A DNA stretch of 64,000 bases from Clostridium sp. MCC353 (lineage in GTDB: Bacteria; Bacillota; Clostridia; Lachnospirales; Lachnospiraceae): assembly GCF_018785315.1 (NCBI RefSeq), contig NZ_WQPN01000065.1, positions 31,113 to 95,112 on the forward strand, in the 5' to 3' direction. Numbering within the stretch: the first letter of the stretch is position 1; each line of letters opens with the position of its first letter. The position numbers were made by a program, and so were the translations under genes. This document shows positions 53,202 to 62,723 of the stretch, piece by piece. A model generated the notes under the pieces. That model had not been told where the DNA came from. It ran no database searches and was given only the letters and a program-made list of their open reading frames with translations.

Positions 53202-54063
53202 TGTCTTCCCTCCTTCTCAACACTTTCATCTGGAATAAGGTGATAACTACTATGATCACAAAGAGCACAACTCCCAGCGCGGAACCATATCCGGCCCGTT
53301 TATTGGTAAAGGATTCATTGAATATGGTAAGGGAAATCAGTTCGCTGGAACGTCCCGGCCCTCCGCCTGTCAATGCGAAAATCAAATCATATTCCTTAAA
53401 AGCGCGTTCTACTGCCAAAACCATATTTATCGTAAAGGACGGCGCCAGCAGCGGAAATGTTACATAGCGGAAACGCTTCCAACTGGTGGCTCCATCAATA
53501 TCTGCCGCATCATACAGAGACTGATCGATATTCTGAAGGCCCGCAATATAAATTACCATATACCAGCCCGCCATTTTCCAGGAAGACACTAAGATGCCCA
53601 TCCAAAGGGAGTGTTTGGTGCTTCCCAGGATGTTATTGGCCAGCAAAGGGATATTCCACGCCTTTCCCAGATCAGCCATTACATTTGCAAAAAAGAAATT
53701 GAAAACAAAACCGACTAAAATTGAACTGACTACTGCAGGAATAAAGAGCAGGGCCCGAAATACATTCTTTCCCCGTACAACGGATTCAGTGCCCACCGCC
53801 ATGGCAAGCCCCAGTATATTTAAGATGATCGTAGTAAAAAATGCATAGATAAACGTATTTTTCAACGGCTGCAAAACATATTTATCCTGAAACAATTTTA
53901 TGTAATTTTCAATGTTGATAAAGTTAAATGAAGCCGAAACCCCATTCCAATCCGTCAGGCTGTAAAAGATACCGCCGAACAGGGGATAGATGACAAACAG
54001 CAGATAAAACGCCAATGCCGGAATCACTATCATAAATTCCATAAACGAACTTTTTCTTTTCAT
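53188..54063 (-). CDS. ABC sugar transporter permease, MalF type
   Basis: About 291 residues, six helices starting MEFMIVIPALAFYLLFVIYP. The coupling loop is LYDAADIDGATSWKRFRYVT. Partner of the MalG-type permease with which the gene overlaps. Preceded by the binding-protein gene with an 84-base gap. Confidence 0.93.
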   Translation of the reverse strand: MKRKSSFMEFMIVIPALAFYLLFVIYPLFGGIFYSLTDWNGVSASFNFINIENYIKLFQDKYVLQPLKNTFIYAFFTTIILNILGLAMAVGTESVVRGKNVFRALLFIPAVVSSILVGFVFNFFFANVMADLGKAWNIPLLANNILGSTKHSLWMGILVSSWKMAGWYMVIYIAGLQNIDQSLYDAADIDGATSWKRFRYVTFPLLAPSFTINMVLAVERAFKEYDLIFALTGGGPGRSSELISLTIFNESFTNKRAGYGSALGVVLFVIIVVITLFQMKVLRRREDNARE

Positions 54064-54147
54064 ACTGCACTCCTTCGATTACAGGCTTAAAAAGGTGCAG
54101 GGTGCCGGAATTGGCTGGCACCCTGTATCAATCGATGGTTACTGTGA

Positions 54148-55575
54148 TCACTTCCACTCGTAATTTTCAAGGAAGTTAGCTACCCAGTCAGGATCTGCAT
54201 CTGTCAGCCTCTTGTGCTCTTCTGCAATCGTATCGGCGATGGACTGAGGATCTTCGCCTGCAAGCCAGTTCTGGCATCCGCTCTTTAACAGTTCCTTAAA
54301 TCCGGCGATCCACTGTCTGGAAAGGATCGGGCTGTTAGGAAGGGTTCCTTTCTGTAAAACTTCGTAAACGATGCTGTAGGATGGATCGATATCCGCTTCA
54401 CAGCCAACAACTGTGGAAACTGTTCCGGTCGTATTCGCATAAATGGTGGATCCTTCCGGAGATGTAACGTAATTCAGGAAATCGATGCACAATTCAGGAT
54501 TCTGGGCATTTGCCGTAATGCTGATGCCGTCGTCAAAGCTGGAAATCAATGTCTGATCCGCAGGATCAGCGGTAAAGCTGGAAGGAATGAGAATGATGTC
54601 TGATTCCGGATCCAGAACTTTTACATTCTTAATGGTTGTGGCCACCTGGCTGAAGAACAGGGTGTTGCCGCTGATGAAATCAGCATAAAGGCCGTCCATA
54701 TTCTTGCCGAGGGAATCAGGAGAAACATATTCTCTTATCCGGTTGTATTCATCGAACATCGCTACAAATTCAGGATCAGACCAATCCTTGTTTCCGCTGA
54801 GCACATCTGCATACCAGTTTGGATCTCCGCCGTAAAGAACCTGATACATATACTGGAACGGCCATGCGGTACAGGAAGATAAATCTGCGCCCGCAAGCCC
54901 ATAAGGATATTCCACGCCCACATCGCGGCACTGCTGCATCAGAGCCAGGAATTCATCCATGCTCTTAGGATAATTATCAACTGTAAGCTCAATTCCCAGG
55001 TCTTTCAGCGCAGAATTGTTGCAGATTGTTACGGAAATGTTGGTTGCCATCGGGAATGCGTATAATTTCCCATCGTATGTAACCAGGCTGGTATCGCCCT
55101 CTACCAGATGATCTTCAATGCCTGTACCTGTAAGAGGCATCAGATATCCTTCTGCCGCATACTGCTGCTGCACGGTGCTGGCCTGTGAAAGGTACATATC
55201 CGGCAGTGAATTGGAGGAAATCCAGCTTGTCATCATGGTTTCGAATTCTGTTACATTCTCATAAATGGTAAAGTCAATGTTTACATCCGGGTGTGTTTTC
55301 TTATATTCATCTAATACTGCCTGAAGGCCTTCCGCGCCTGAGCTGTTTGTAACCATGGTGATCGTGCCTGACAAACTGCTCTCTGCGCCTTCTGTGGATT
55401 CGGCTTTCGCTCCCTCTGTATTATCTGCTTTTGCTTCCTGAGCCACAGTGGTGTCTTTTGCGCTGTCACCGGAAGCCGGTGCAGAACTTCCGCCTCCGCC
55501 ACAGCCGGTTAAAAGTGTTGCCGCTGTCATAACGGACAACAGACAGCTTACCATTCTCTTAGATGTTTTTTTCAT
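54148..55575 (-). CDS. Extracellular sugar-binding lipoprotein (ABC family 1)
   Basis: About 475 residues. A lipoprotein signal peptide ends in TLLTGC, followed by a Ser/Ala/Glu-rich linker and the two-lobed binding domain (ITMVTNSSGAEGLQAVLDEY). ATG 55575 follows AAGGAAC; the longer frame to 55596 would add a charged stretch before the signal. First gene of the operon, with a near-consensus promoter. Delivers sugar to the two permeases downstream. Confidence 0.92.
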   Translation of the reverse strand: MKKTSKRMVSCLLSVMTAATLLTGCGGGGSSAPASGDSAKDTTVAQEAKADNTEGAKAESTEGAESSLSGTITMVTNSSGAEGLQAVLDEYKKTHPDVNIDFTIYENVTEFETMMTSWISSNSLPDMYLSQASTVQQQYAAEGYLMPLTGTGIEDHLVEGDTSLVTYDGKLYAFPMATNISVTICNNSALKDLGIELTVDNYPKSMDEFLALMQQCRDVGVEYPYGLAGADLSSCTAWPFQYMYQVLYGGDPNWYADVLSGNKDWSDPEFVAMFDEYNRIREYVSPDSLGKNMDGLYADFISGNTLFFSQVATTIKNVKVLDPESDIILIPSSFTADPADQTLISSFDDGISITANAQNPELCIDFLNYVTSPEGSTIYANTTGTVSTVVGCEADIDPSYSIVYEVLQKGTLPNSPILSRQWIAGFKELLKSGCQNWLAGEDPQSIADTIAEEHKRLTDADPDWVANFLENYEWK

Positions 55576-55643
55576 GTTCCTTCCCCTTTCTCTCACTTCA
55601 TTAATTTCATTTTTTGAAATCCGATTTAATATTTGGTAACTAA

Positions 55644-55672
55644 AGTATATAACCCTGTTATCAAATTGTCAA
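55644..55672 (-). promoter_or_regulatory. Promoter of the second sugar ABC operon
   Basis: Minus strand TTGACA (55667-55672), 17 bases, TATACT (55644-55649), 69 bases before the start codon. The leader contains GGTAAC and a short AT-rich palindrome that could bind the IclR protein encoded just upstream; no shared operator with the sulfatase locus is seen. Confidence 0.8.
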
Positions 55673-55744
55673 TCCTTATTTAAAATTTCTTATAAAATAA
55701 ATAGATTTCACAGCTAAAAATTGTTAATATTTACTATAAGGCAC

Positions 55745-55792
55745 AAAAAAAGGACTGGTCCGCGGGTTCATCCCACAGCCTGTCCTTTTTTT
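55745..55792 (-). terminator. Strong bidirectional terminator after the IclR gene
   Basis: AAAAAAAGGAC, a 26-base loop, and GTCCTTTTTTT. It follows the IclR stop codon by about 26 bases on the minus strand and has T-runs in either direction. Confidence 0.85.
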
Positions 55793-55818
55793 CTTTATCT
55801 TTTCAATAATATCTGATT

Positions 55819-56622
55819 TTAATAATTGAAAGCATCATAACCCAGTTTCTTTGATATTTCCAAAGAAATCCTCCGAAAATCATCCAGCCTGGGCGCAATC
55901 AGCTCATCCGTCATACGGTTCTTAGGCCCTGTTACGCTCAGACCAGCCACCACTCTGCCTGTATAATTATAGATTGGAAAAGCAACACAGCGCGCTCCCA
56001 ATTCCCGTTCTTCCTCATCATATGCAAATCCCCGTTCACGGATCTTTTCCAGTTCCCTCACCAGCTGCCACTTGCTTGTAAGGGTATTCTCCGTGTAACG
56101 GGCCAGCCCTTCCACCCGGATCAGTTTATCCAGGTCCTCTTCGGAATAATTTAAAAGCATCACCTTTCCATTGCCCGTACAATGCATGGGAACGGCATTT
56201 CCCACACTCTGGACCATCATCAGGGACTGGTTGGATTCCCGGATCACTTCAATATAAACAGAACGCATGTTTTCTTCCACCGCCATGCATACGGATTCCC
56301 CAAAGATCTTCGCAAGCTGTTCCATATACGGCCTGGCTATCATCCTCATGTCCACATAATTGTTCACATTATTAGCCAATGCGCAGATCTTATAGGTTGG
56401 AAAATACTTCAGCGTTTCCTCATTCTGTTCCACATACCCCTCATTCACCAGGGTTGCCAAAAAGCGCAGCACCGTGCTGCTGTTCATCTTCAAATCCTTC
56501 GCAATATCCAAAAGCCGCTGCGGTTCCCGCTTTAATACCAGATGTTCAAAAACTTTCAAAAGCTTGACGCTGGACTGGTTTCCCTGGGCTTTTACTTTAT
56601 CATCCTTTTCCTCATTCCTCAC
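55819..56622 (-). CDS. IclR family transcriptional regulator
   Basis: About 267 residues. The N-terminal winged helix is PQRLLDIAKDLKMNSSTVLR, residues 33-62, and the C-terminal GAF-like effector domain includes VQSVGNAVPMHCTGNGKVML and ELGARCVAFPIYNYTGRVVA. GTG 56622 has AAAGGAGA seven bases upstream. It lies 243 bases upstream of the ABC sugar operon on the same strand and probably controls it. Confidence 0.92.
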   Translation of the reverse strand: MRNEEKDDKVKAQGNQSSVKLLKVFEHLVLKREPQRLLDIAKDLKMNSSTVLRFLATLVNEGYVEQNEETLKYFPTYKICALANNVNNYVDMRMIARPYMEQLAKIFGESVCMAVEENMRSVYIEVIRESNQSLMMVQSVGNAVPMHCTGNGKVMLLNYSEEDLDKLIRVEGLARYTENTLTSKWQLVRELEKIRERGFAYDEEERELGARCVAFPIYNYTGRVVAGLSVTGPKNRMTDELIAPRLDDFRRISLEISKKLGYDAFNY

Positions 56623-56752
56623 AATTCACTCTCCTTTACTGCCTTCTGCATCTTTGATATAGTTAATATACACGAAGATGTGTGAAAAATCAACATTTTA
56701 TAAAATTTAATTTCAGTATTTAAAACTGTATTTTATATACTATATACCGGAA

Positions 56753-56794
56753 AAGAGCTATAAAGTCCCGGGTATGAGGGGCTTTATAGCTCTT
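56753..56794. repeat. Hairpin upstream of the IclR gene
   Basis: AAGAGCTATAAAG and CTTTATAGCTCTT are exact inverted repeats around a 16-base GC-rich loop. It lies 130 bases upstream of the IclR start codon. A run of A follows on the plus strand, so on the minus strand it is preceded by T, which is unlike a terminator for either neighbour. Confidence 0.6.
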
Positions 56795-56948
56795 CTAAAG
56801 AAAAAAACGAGGCGCGAGCCCCGGACTTTGTTTACTATCTGATGCTTTGATCTCTGTCAAGGCACACTTCATTATCCATTATACATAATTATTAATTACA
56901 AGTCTACTCTTTTTTTATTTTTTTGTTAAGATAATCCTATAGCCGGTA

Positions 56949-57081
56949 ACAGTTCAGACAAGTCTGAACTGTTAGGCATCCAGCCCATTGAAGTCGCCTG
57001 CGGCGAGGGGCTGGATGCCTGCAGCCGCTATGTTTTCGTAAGGTCCGCGCAGCAAATGCGCAGACCTATCTGAACTGTTGC
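56949..57081. repeat. 140-bp repeat with inverted ends, copy 2
   Basis: Left end ACAGTTCAGACAAGTCTG, right end CAGACCTATCTGAACTGTTGC. The interior hairpin and the TATGTTTTCGTA block are shared with copy 1. Direct repeats TATAGCCGGTA and TATAACCGGTA (10 of 11 identical) flank it, consistent with a target duplication of about 11 bp. This is the clearest sign in the family of a mobile origin. Confidence 0.8.
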
Positions 57082-57090
57082 TATAACCGG

Positions 57091-57160
57091 TACTGTTCAC
57101 TGCCCCCGCTGGCGGACCCGTCCTGTCGGCCGTGCCGTTTTGCAGGGACAGTGAACAGTA
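57091..57160. repeat. 70-bp segment with perfect 12-bp inverted ends before the HelD-like gene
   Basis: TACTGTTCACTG (57091-57102) and CAGTGAACAGTA (57149-57160) enclose a GC-rich middle containing GGCGGACCCG and GGCCGTGCCG. It starts one base after the end of the flank of the 140-bp repeat and ends 39 bases before the helicase gene's start codon. It could form a leader hairpin or be a further small mobile repeat. Confidence 0.65.
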
Positions 57161-57198
57161 ATCTATACGGGCATCAGGAAACGAGAAGGGAGACAGGC

Positions 57199-60100
57199 AT
57201 GAAACAGGAAAATTATATTAAAAGCGTACCCGGCGTCACTCTGGAAGATGAAAGAAAAATGCTTTCAGACATTCTTGCCATCGCAGATGAGAACTTGAAC
57301 CGGGCAAAGATATCTGTAGAAAATCTGGCGGATGAACTCCATGAACTGAAGGAAATATACGATGTGGAGGATAAGGAAGGCCTGGCGCTGTGGTTTAATA
57401 CCGACGCCAGATTCCAGCAGGTCCGCCAGGAACTGCTCAGGATGGAGCGAAGCAGAAAGAAGCCGTATTTCGGAAGAATCGATTTTACCGATACCAGTCT
57501 GTTAAAAAAGGAGTGCTACTATATCGGAAAGGCCGCCATTACCAAAGACGCTGCAGAGCTGGTGGTCATCGACTGGAGGGCGCCGATTGCATCGGTATAT
57601 TACGAAAAATCCATCGGGGTATGCACATATTCGGTAAGGGGGGAAGGCGCTTTTGAGATCGACCTGACCCGTAAACGGACCTATGAGATTGAAAATGACG
57701 AGCTGAAGGACTTTTACGATTCGGATGTAGTGGCCAATGATGACCTGCTGACCAAATACCTGGCTAAAAATAAAAGAGCCGTATTAAATGATATCATCGC
57801 CACCATCCAGCAGGAACAAAACGAGATCATCCGAAAGCGGCCCCAGTTCAATGTGATCGTCCAGGGCGGAGCCGGTTCCGGCAAGACGACGGTGGCCATG
57901 CACCGCATTTCTTATATTCTGTATAACTATGACCTGGAATTTAAACCAAAGGATTTCTACATTATCGGGAGCAACCGGATTCTCCTGAACTATATCACAG
58001 GCATTTTGCCCGATCTGGATGTATACGGAGTTTCACAGATGACCATGGAACAGCTTTTTACCCGGCTTCTCTATGAAGACTGGGATGAGAAAAAGTATAC
58101 GGTAAAAAAGCTGGACAGGCAGGATAAAACGGCTTGTGTGAAAGGAGGCTTTTCCTGGTTTCATGATCTGGAAGATTTCTGCCGGCGCTATGAATGGGCT
58201 TCGATTCCCCGGGAGGATGTTTATATAGAAAAAACACACCGCCTGCTGATGACCCGAAGCTCCATTGAGCGCCTGCTGGAGAGATTTGACCACTTATCCC
58301 GCCCTGATAAACTGGACAAACTGACCGAGCACCTGATGGCAAAGCTGGAAAATGAGATTTACGGAAGATATTATACGTATCCGCCTGAAGAACAGAAAAC
58401 GCTGATGAAGTATTATCAGACGTATTTTGGCAGGAGGGAATGGAAAGGTTCCATTTTTGAGTTATACGATAACTTTCTGAAGGAACAAAATGAAAAAGGA
58501 TATCATATTGCGCTGCCCGGAGAGGCGTTTGATCTCTACGATCTGGCTGCATTGGCTTATCTGTACAAAAGAATTAAGGAGACCGAGGTGATCCAGGAAG
58601 CCAGCCATGTGGTCATCGATGAGGCCCAGGACTTCGGCATGATGGCCTACGGCGCGTTAAAATACTGTCTGAGCAAATGCACCTTCACCATCATGGGGGA
58701 CGTGGCTCAGAATATCAACTTCGATTATGGTTTGACGGACTGGGAGGAACTGAGCGGCCTTCTGCTTACCGGAAGGCTGGATTATTTCGGTCTGCTGAGA
58801 AAAAGCTACCGAAACACGGTGGAAATCTCTAATTTTGCGACCAATATCCTGCACCATGGGAATTTCCCCATATATCCGGTGGAGCCGATCATCCGCCATG
58901 GAAATGAAGTCCGGATCACGAAGTGCGCGGATGAAGAGCAGCTCATCCTGGAGACTGCCGGCACCATAAAGAAATGGCAGGAAAGGGATTATGAGACCAT
59001 TGCCGTTATCTGCAAAGAAGAGGATGTGGCTGAATTATCGGAGCAGTTGAGGAAACGAGTGGAACTTCGGGAGTTTGACGCTGAAACAGAAGAGTTTGGA
59101 AGCGGCGTGATGATCCTTCCCATCGAATACGCCAAGGGGCTTGAATTTGACGCCGTCATCCTTTGGGGAGCTGACCGGAAGAACTATCCGGCGGAAGACG
59201 GCTATGTGAGACTGCTCTATGTGGCGGCCACCAGGGCGCTTCATGAGATGGCAGTGCTCTATACGGGAGAATTAACCGATTTGATTGCGGCTCCGGTATC
59301 CGAAGAGCAGAAACGGAAGCATTTTGCAGCATTGCCAGAGACGGGCGTAAAAACAGTTTCTGAGGAGCGGATTAAGACCAACGAGGAAATAGAGAAAGAA
59401 CGGGTTTCACAGGGTAAGTTCGAGATGGAGGTCCGCAGCAGAATCGGACCGAAAAGAATTGCAGTTCCGAATACTGCGGCTGAAATGGCAGCGTTAAAGA
59501 AAAAGAGCGCCAATAACCGGCCGGACAATTCAGAGTTCGGCAGAATACCGGAAATGAACAAATTAAGGCCCCTGGGACATTCCAATGTAAATCTGTCCGT
59601 CCGCTGGGTGGCTGCCACCAAAAACTATGTGGAACTGACCAATGCCTGCGGAGTGCTGAGGATCACGCCGATCTCCGGCGACACGGTCCGGATCAGCTTT
59701 GCCAGGGAGGGATTTGAGAGGCTGGCGGATATACCGGAAGAGATTAAAACCGCTTCAAAGCCTGTCTGGAAATACAGGGAAATTAAAAACATGGTGGAGG
59801 TGAGGTTTGGGAAGCTGCTTCTGCGGGTGGATAAAAAAACAGGCGGAGTCTCTTTCTATACGGATAAGGAAAAACTGCTTCTGGCGGAAAGCCCTTCGCT
59901 GCCAAGACAGATCGCTGTTTCACCCAAAAAGCAGACCTGGACTTATTTTGACTGGAGCAAAAAAGAGAGTTTGAAGGCGAGGGGAACCTTCGACAAGCAG
60001 TGGATTGACCTGAAATCAACTGCAAAATATATATCTTTCGGCGAAACATCCAAAAGACCTGCCTGTATCATGTCGAACAATGGATATCAGATACTGGTTC

Positions 60101-60204
60101 CGGCAGGAAAACCGGTCATGTGCTGTACCATTCCCGTGTATGGAACCTATCTGTATACTGAGGGGGAAAGCCAAGTCGATTATTTCTTTAGAACTGCGTT
60201 GTAA
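57199..60204 (+). CDS. HelD-type superfamily I helicase/translocase with C-terminal GH31 N-terminal-like domain
   Basis: About 1001 residues. Residues 1-700 match HelD, the UvrD-like ATPase that recycles RNA polymerase. They comprise the coiled-coil-like N-terminus, Walker A GGAGSGKTT at 223-231, Walker B DEAQD at 474-478, KGLEFDAVILWG and VAATRA at 675-680. HelD proteins usually end near 750-780. Here a charged linker (about 720-790) leads to about 210 residues that look like the beta-sandwich preceding the barrel in GH31 alpha-glucosidases: LRITPISGDTVRISFAREGF, VRFGKLLLRVDKKTGGVSFY, then SNNGYQILV and a VDYFFRTAL end. No GH31 barrel follows, so no glycosidase activity is expected. ATG 57199 has GAAGGGAGA upstream; the longer frame would begin within the inverted-repeat segment. 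Confidence 0.85.
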   Translation: MKQENYIKSVPGVTLEDERKMLSDILAIADENLNRAKISVENLADELHELKEIYDVEDKEGLALWFNTDARFQQVRQELLRMERSRKKPYFGRIDFTDTSLLKKECYYIGKAAITKDAAELVVIDWRAPIASVYYEKSIGVCTYSVRGEGAFEIDLTRKRTYEIENDELKDFYDSDVVANDDLLTKYLAKNKRAVLNDIIATIQQEQNEIIRKRPQFNVIVQGGAGSGKTTVAMHRISYILYNYDLEFKPKDFYIIGSNRILLNYITGILPDLDVYGVSQMTMEQLFTRLLYEDWDEKKYTVKKLDRQDKTACVKGGFSWFHDLEDFCRRYEWASIPREDVYIEKTHRLLMTRSSIERLLERFDHLSRPDKLDKLTEHLMAKLENEIYGRYYTYPPEEQKTLMKYYQTYFGRREWKGSIFELYDNFLKEQNEKGYHIALPGEAFDLYDLAALAYLYKRIKETEVIQEASHVVIDEAQDFGMMAYGALKYCLSKCTFTIMGDVAQNINFDYGLTDWEELSGLLLTGRLDYFGLLRKSYRNTVEISNFATNILHHGNFPIYPVEPIIRHGNEVRITKCADEEQLILETAGTIKKWQERDYETIAVICKEEDVAELSEQLRKRVELREFDAETEEFGSGVMILPIEYAKGLEFDAVILWGADRKNYPAEDGYVRLLYVAATRALHEMAVLYTGELTDLIAAPVSEEQKRKHFAALPETGVKTVSEERIKTNEEIEKERVSQGKFEMEVRSRIGPKRIAVPNTAAEMAALKKKSANNRPDNSEFGRIPEMNKLRPLGHSNVNLSVRWVAATKNYVELTNACGVLRITPISGDTVRISFAREGFERLADIPEEIKTASKPVWKYREIKNMVEVRFGKLLLRVDKKTGGVSFYTDKEKLLLAESPSLPRQIAVSPKKQTWTYFDWSKKESLKARGTFDKQWIDLKSTAKYISFGETSKRPACIMSNNGYQILVPAGKPVMCCTIPVYGTYLYTEGESQVDYFFRTAL

Positions 60205-60281
60205 AGTAAAGGTGGTAAAGTAAAGGGTGAAGGCATTTTCGAAAATGCCTTCACCCTTTACTTTACCACCCTTTACTTTAC
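60201..60281. terminator. Near-perfect 81-bp palindrome over the HelD-like gene's stop codon
   Basis: Bases 60211-60270 form an exact 60-bp palindrome with the center TTTTCGAAAA and the arms beginning GGTGGTAAAG. With one bulged C the pairing extends to 60201-60281, so it includes the TAA at 60202-60204. The middle GTGAAGGCATTTTC matches the ends of the elements at 3698 and 24626. Placed between two convergent genes, it could stop transcription in both directions. Confidence 0.85.
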
Positions 60282-60303
60282 CCCCTTTACTCCGACAGCA
60301 CCT

Positions 60304-62262
60304 TTACTTTAAATTATCTTTCAATACCTTTTTTAAATACGCCAGCTGCCCTCCGCTCATAATCACTTCCAGTTCATTATCCGACACATCCAGCCTGGCC
60401 TTAAACGTAACATCTTTTGTCTTATCTTTTATCACAACTTCTCTTTTGGGGAGCTGATCCAGCAGATTCTCAATTTCCAGTTCATCCAGCAAATCCAGTT
60501 TATCATAGTCTTCCTGCTGTTCAAACAGCATCGGAATAATTCCGTGGTTGATCAGATTGCCTTTATGGATTCTGGCCATACTTTTTGCGATTACAATTTT
60601 AACGCCAAGATACATGGGGTTAATGGCGGCATGTTCTCTGGACGATCCCTGTCCGTAGTTGTCGCCCCCTATGATAATGCTCCTGCCCAGCTCTTTCGCC
60701 CGGGCGGCAAACTCCGGATCATAGCGGTGATAGCAGTATTGGGACATCAATGGTATGTTGGAGCGCATGCTGCTGAACTCGGCGCTGGCAGGAGTGATGT
60801 CATCAGTTGAAATATTATCCCCGCCTTTTAAGCTGATTTTGGCTGATAAATACTGTTCAGGGGCTTCCGGCACAGGGAGAGGTTTGATGTTCGGCCCGCG
60901 GAGAATTTCCGTCTGAAGCGCTTCTTCTTCGGGCAGGGGCTTAATGATCATGGAATCATCCACAAAATAAGCGTCCGGTTCATGAACCTGGGAAAGCGAT
61001 TTAATCTCATCTCCCATGATATCTTGTGCCGATGCAAATGTTCCCATAACTGCGGTGGCGGCCGCGCTTTCCGGGCTCACAAGATAGATCTCTGCGGTTG
61101 GATTTCCCGCCCTGCCTTTGAAATTCCGGTTGGTCGTCCTCACCGCCACTCCCTTGGTTGCAGGTGACTGGCCGATGGCACAGCAGGGACCGCAGGCCAG
61201 TTCCAGCAGGCGGACACCGGCGTCAATCAGCATATCCAGATAGCCGTCATGAAGCAACGCTTTGTATATCTGTTTGGAGGCGATGGCGCAGGTACAGCTT
61301 ACATTTTCATGTACATGACGTCCCCGGAGCACCAGGGCGGCTTTCGCGATGTCTGAATAGCTGGCATTGGTACAGCTTCCGATAAATACCTGCTGTACCG
61401 GTTTTTTTGGTACTTCTCTCAGGGGCATTACATTGTCCGGCTGGTGAGGACAAGCGGCCAGGGGTTCCAACTCATCTAAGTTGATTTCGATCACTCCGTC
61501 ATATTCCGCATCCTCGTCGGGAAGCATTTCTACAAATTCGTCTTCACGGCCCTGGGCTTTCATGAAACGGAGCACCTGTTCATCGGCCGGGAAAATGGAA
61601 GTGGTAGCCCCCATCTCCGCGCCCATATTGGTGATCGTTGATCTGGCAGGGCATTCGAGGGCGGCGGCGCCGGGGCCGGTATATTCATAAACATTGCCTA
61701 GGCCGCCTTTGATGCTGACGCGGCGCAGCATTTCCAGTATCACTTCTTTGGAATTGCAGCCAGGTTTTAAAGAACCGGTCAGGTTGACTTTTATGACTTT
61801 TGGCATCTGAAGGCGCATGGGGACGCCGGTCATGGCCGTTGTAATGTCCATGCCGCCTACTCCGATGCAAAGCATACCGATCGCTCCTCCATGAGGGGTG
61901 TGGCTGTCTCCGCCCATGCTGATTTTGCCGGGGGCTCCGAACCGTGATACGTGCACTGCATGGCAGATACCGTTGCCGGGCCTTGAAACATACAGGCCGT
62001 AGCGTTTAGCAATGGACTGAAGATAGATATGATCATCGGGGGTTTTATTATCCACATATAAAAGATTGTGATCCAGATAGCTGACACTGCATTGGGTGCG
62101 GACACGGTCTAAACCGACGGCTTCAAATGCCAGATAGGTCATTACCGCGTTGATGTCATGTGTTAATGTCTGATCCACTTTAATAAACACTTCTTCTCCG
62201 GCTTTCAGGCTGCCTGATACATAATGCGATTCGATTATTTTTCTTGTTAATGATTTTCCCAC
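60304..62262 (-). CDS. Aconitate hydratase, clostridial-type single-chain aconitase
   Basis: About 652 residues. Three-cysteine iron-sulfur cluster ligands are in IGSCTNASYSD and LACGPCCAIGQSP. The swivel domain near the C-terminus has SADITPAS-like STDDITPASAEF and IIGGDNYGQGSSREHAA. Length and layout fit the TIGR01342-like aconitases of clostridia rather than the 900-residue AcnA or AcnB. The GTG start at 62262 follows GGAGG. It interconverts citrate and isocitrate and can support glutamate formation in an incomplete citric acid cycle. Monocistronic; convergent with the HelD-like gene, whose palindrome lies in the gap. Confidence 0.9.
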   Translation of the reverse strand: MGKSLTRKIIESHYVSGSLKAGEEVFIKVDQTLTHDINAVMTYLAFEAVGLDRVRTQCSVSYLDHNLLYVDNKTPDDHIYLQSIAKRYGLYVSRPGNGICHAVHVSRFGAPGKISMGGDSHTPHGGAIGMLCIGVGGMDITTAMTGVPMRLQMPKVIKVNLTGSLKPGCNSKEVILEMLRRVSIKGGLGNVYEYTGPGAAALECPARSTITNMGAEMGATTSIFPADEQVLRFMKAQGREDEFVEMLPDEDAEYDGVIEINLDELEPLAACPHQPDNVMPLREVPKKPVQQVFIGSCTNASYSDIAKAALVLRGRHVHENVSCTCAIASKQIYKALLHDGYLDMLIDAGVRLLELACGPCCAIGQSPATKGVAVRTTNRNFKGRAGNPTAEIYLVSPESAAATAVMGTFASAQDIMGDEIKSLSQVHEPDAYFVDDSMIIKPLPEEEALQTEILRGPNIKPLPVPEAPEQYLSAKISLKGGDNISTDDITPASAEFSSMRSNIPLMSQYCYHRYDPEFAARAKELGRSIIIGGDNYGQGSSREHAAINPMYLGVKIVIAKSMARIHKGNLINHGIIPMLFEQQEDYDKLDLLDELEIENLLDQLPKREVVIKDKTKDVTFKARLDVSDNELEVIMSGGQLAYLKKVLKDNLK

Positions 62263-62382
62263 GATAGGCCCTCCAATTTTTTCTGAATGAATATCCTATC
62301 TATAGTTTAATGCAGTTTTCATATAAAAGAAAATACATATAATAAATAATCTTTATACAATTTTGTCTATGATCTTTTGATG

Positions 62383-62490
62383 ACCAAAAAGAAAGAATCC
62401 CACTGACGGGATTCTCCAAATTCTCCGACTGCGGCATCACCATTCCTAAACGCCGCATTATATACGATATACTGTGTGATCCTGTACGGA
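62383..62490. repeat. Diverged second copy of the GAATCCC repeat
   Basis: AAAGAATCCC, ACTG ACGGGATTCTCC and then ACGCCGCATTATATACGATA and TGTGATCCTGTA match the block at 33567-33670 with many changes. The terminator-like end of the first copy is missing here. The rest of the 593-base gap (62490-62720) holds no gene that I can see and is AT-rich. Confidence 0.55.
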
Positions 62491-62723
62491 ACTAACTTGT
62501 ATTAAACAACACAAATTTCAAACACATGGTTTAAATAGTCCATAACCTTCGGCCCTAACTTATATATCTCTTGTATTGCAGCTTGATTTTGTATTGTAAC
62601 TTAATTTACTTTTTTAGTCAGTATCAGAGTTAATAGCAAAATGAAGAAATCTATAAACTCACTTATGCTGACCTTTTTACAAATTTTATATGGCTTTTTC
62701 CGGCTATATTTTTACTTATAGCA

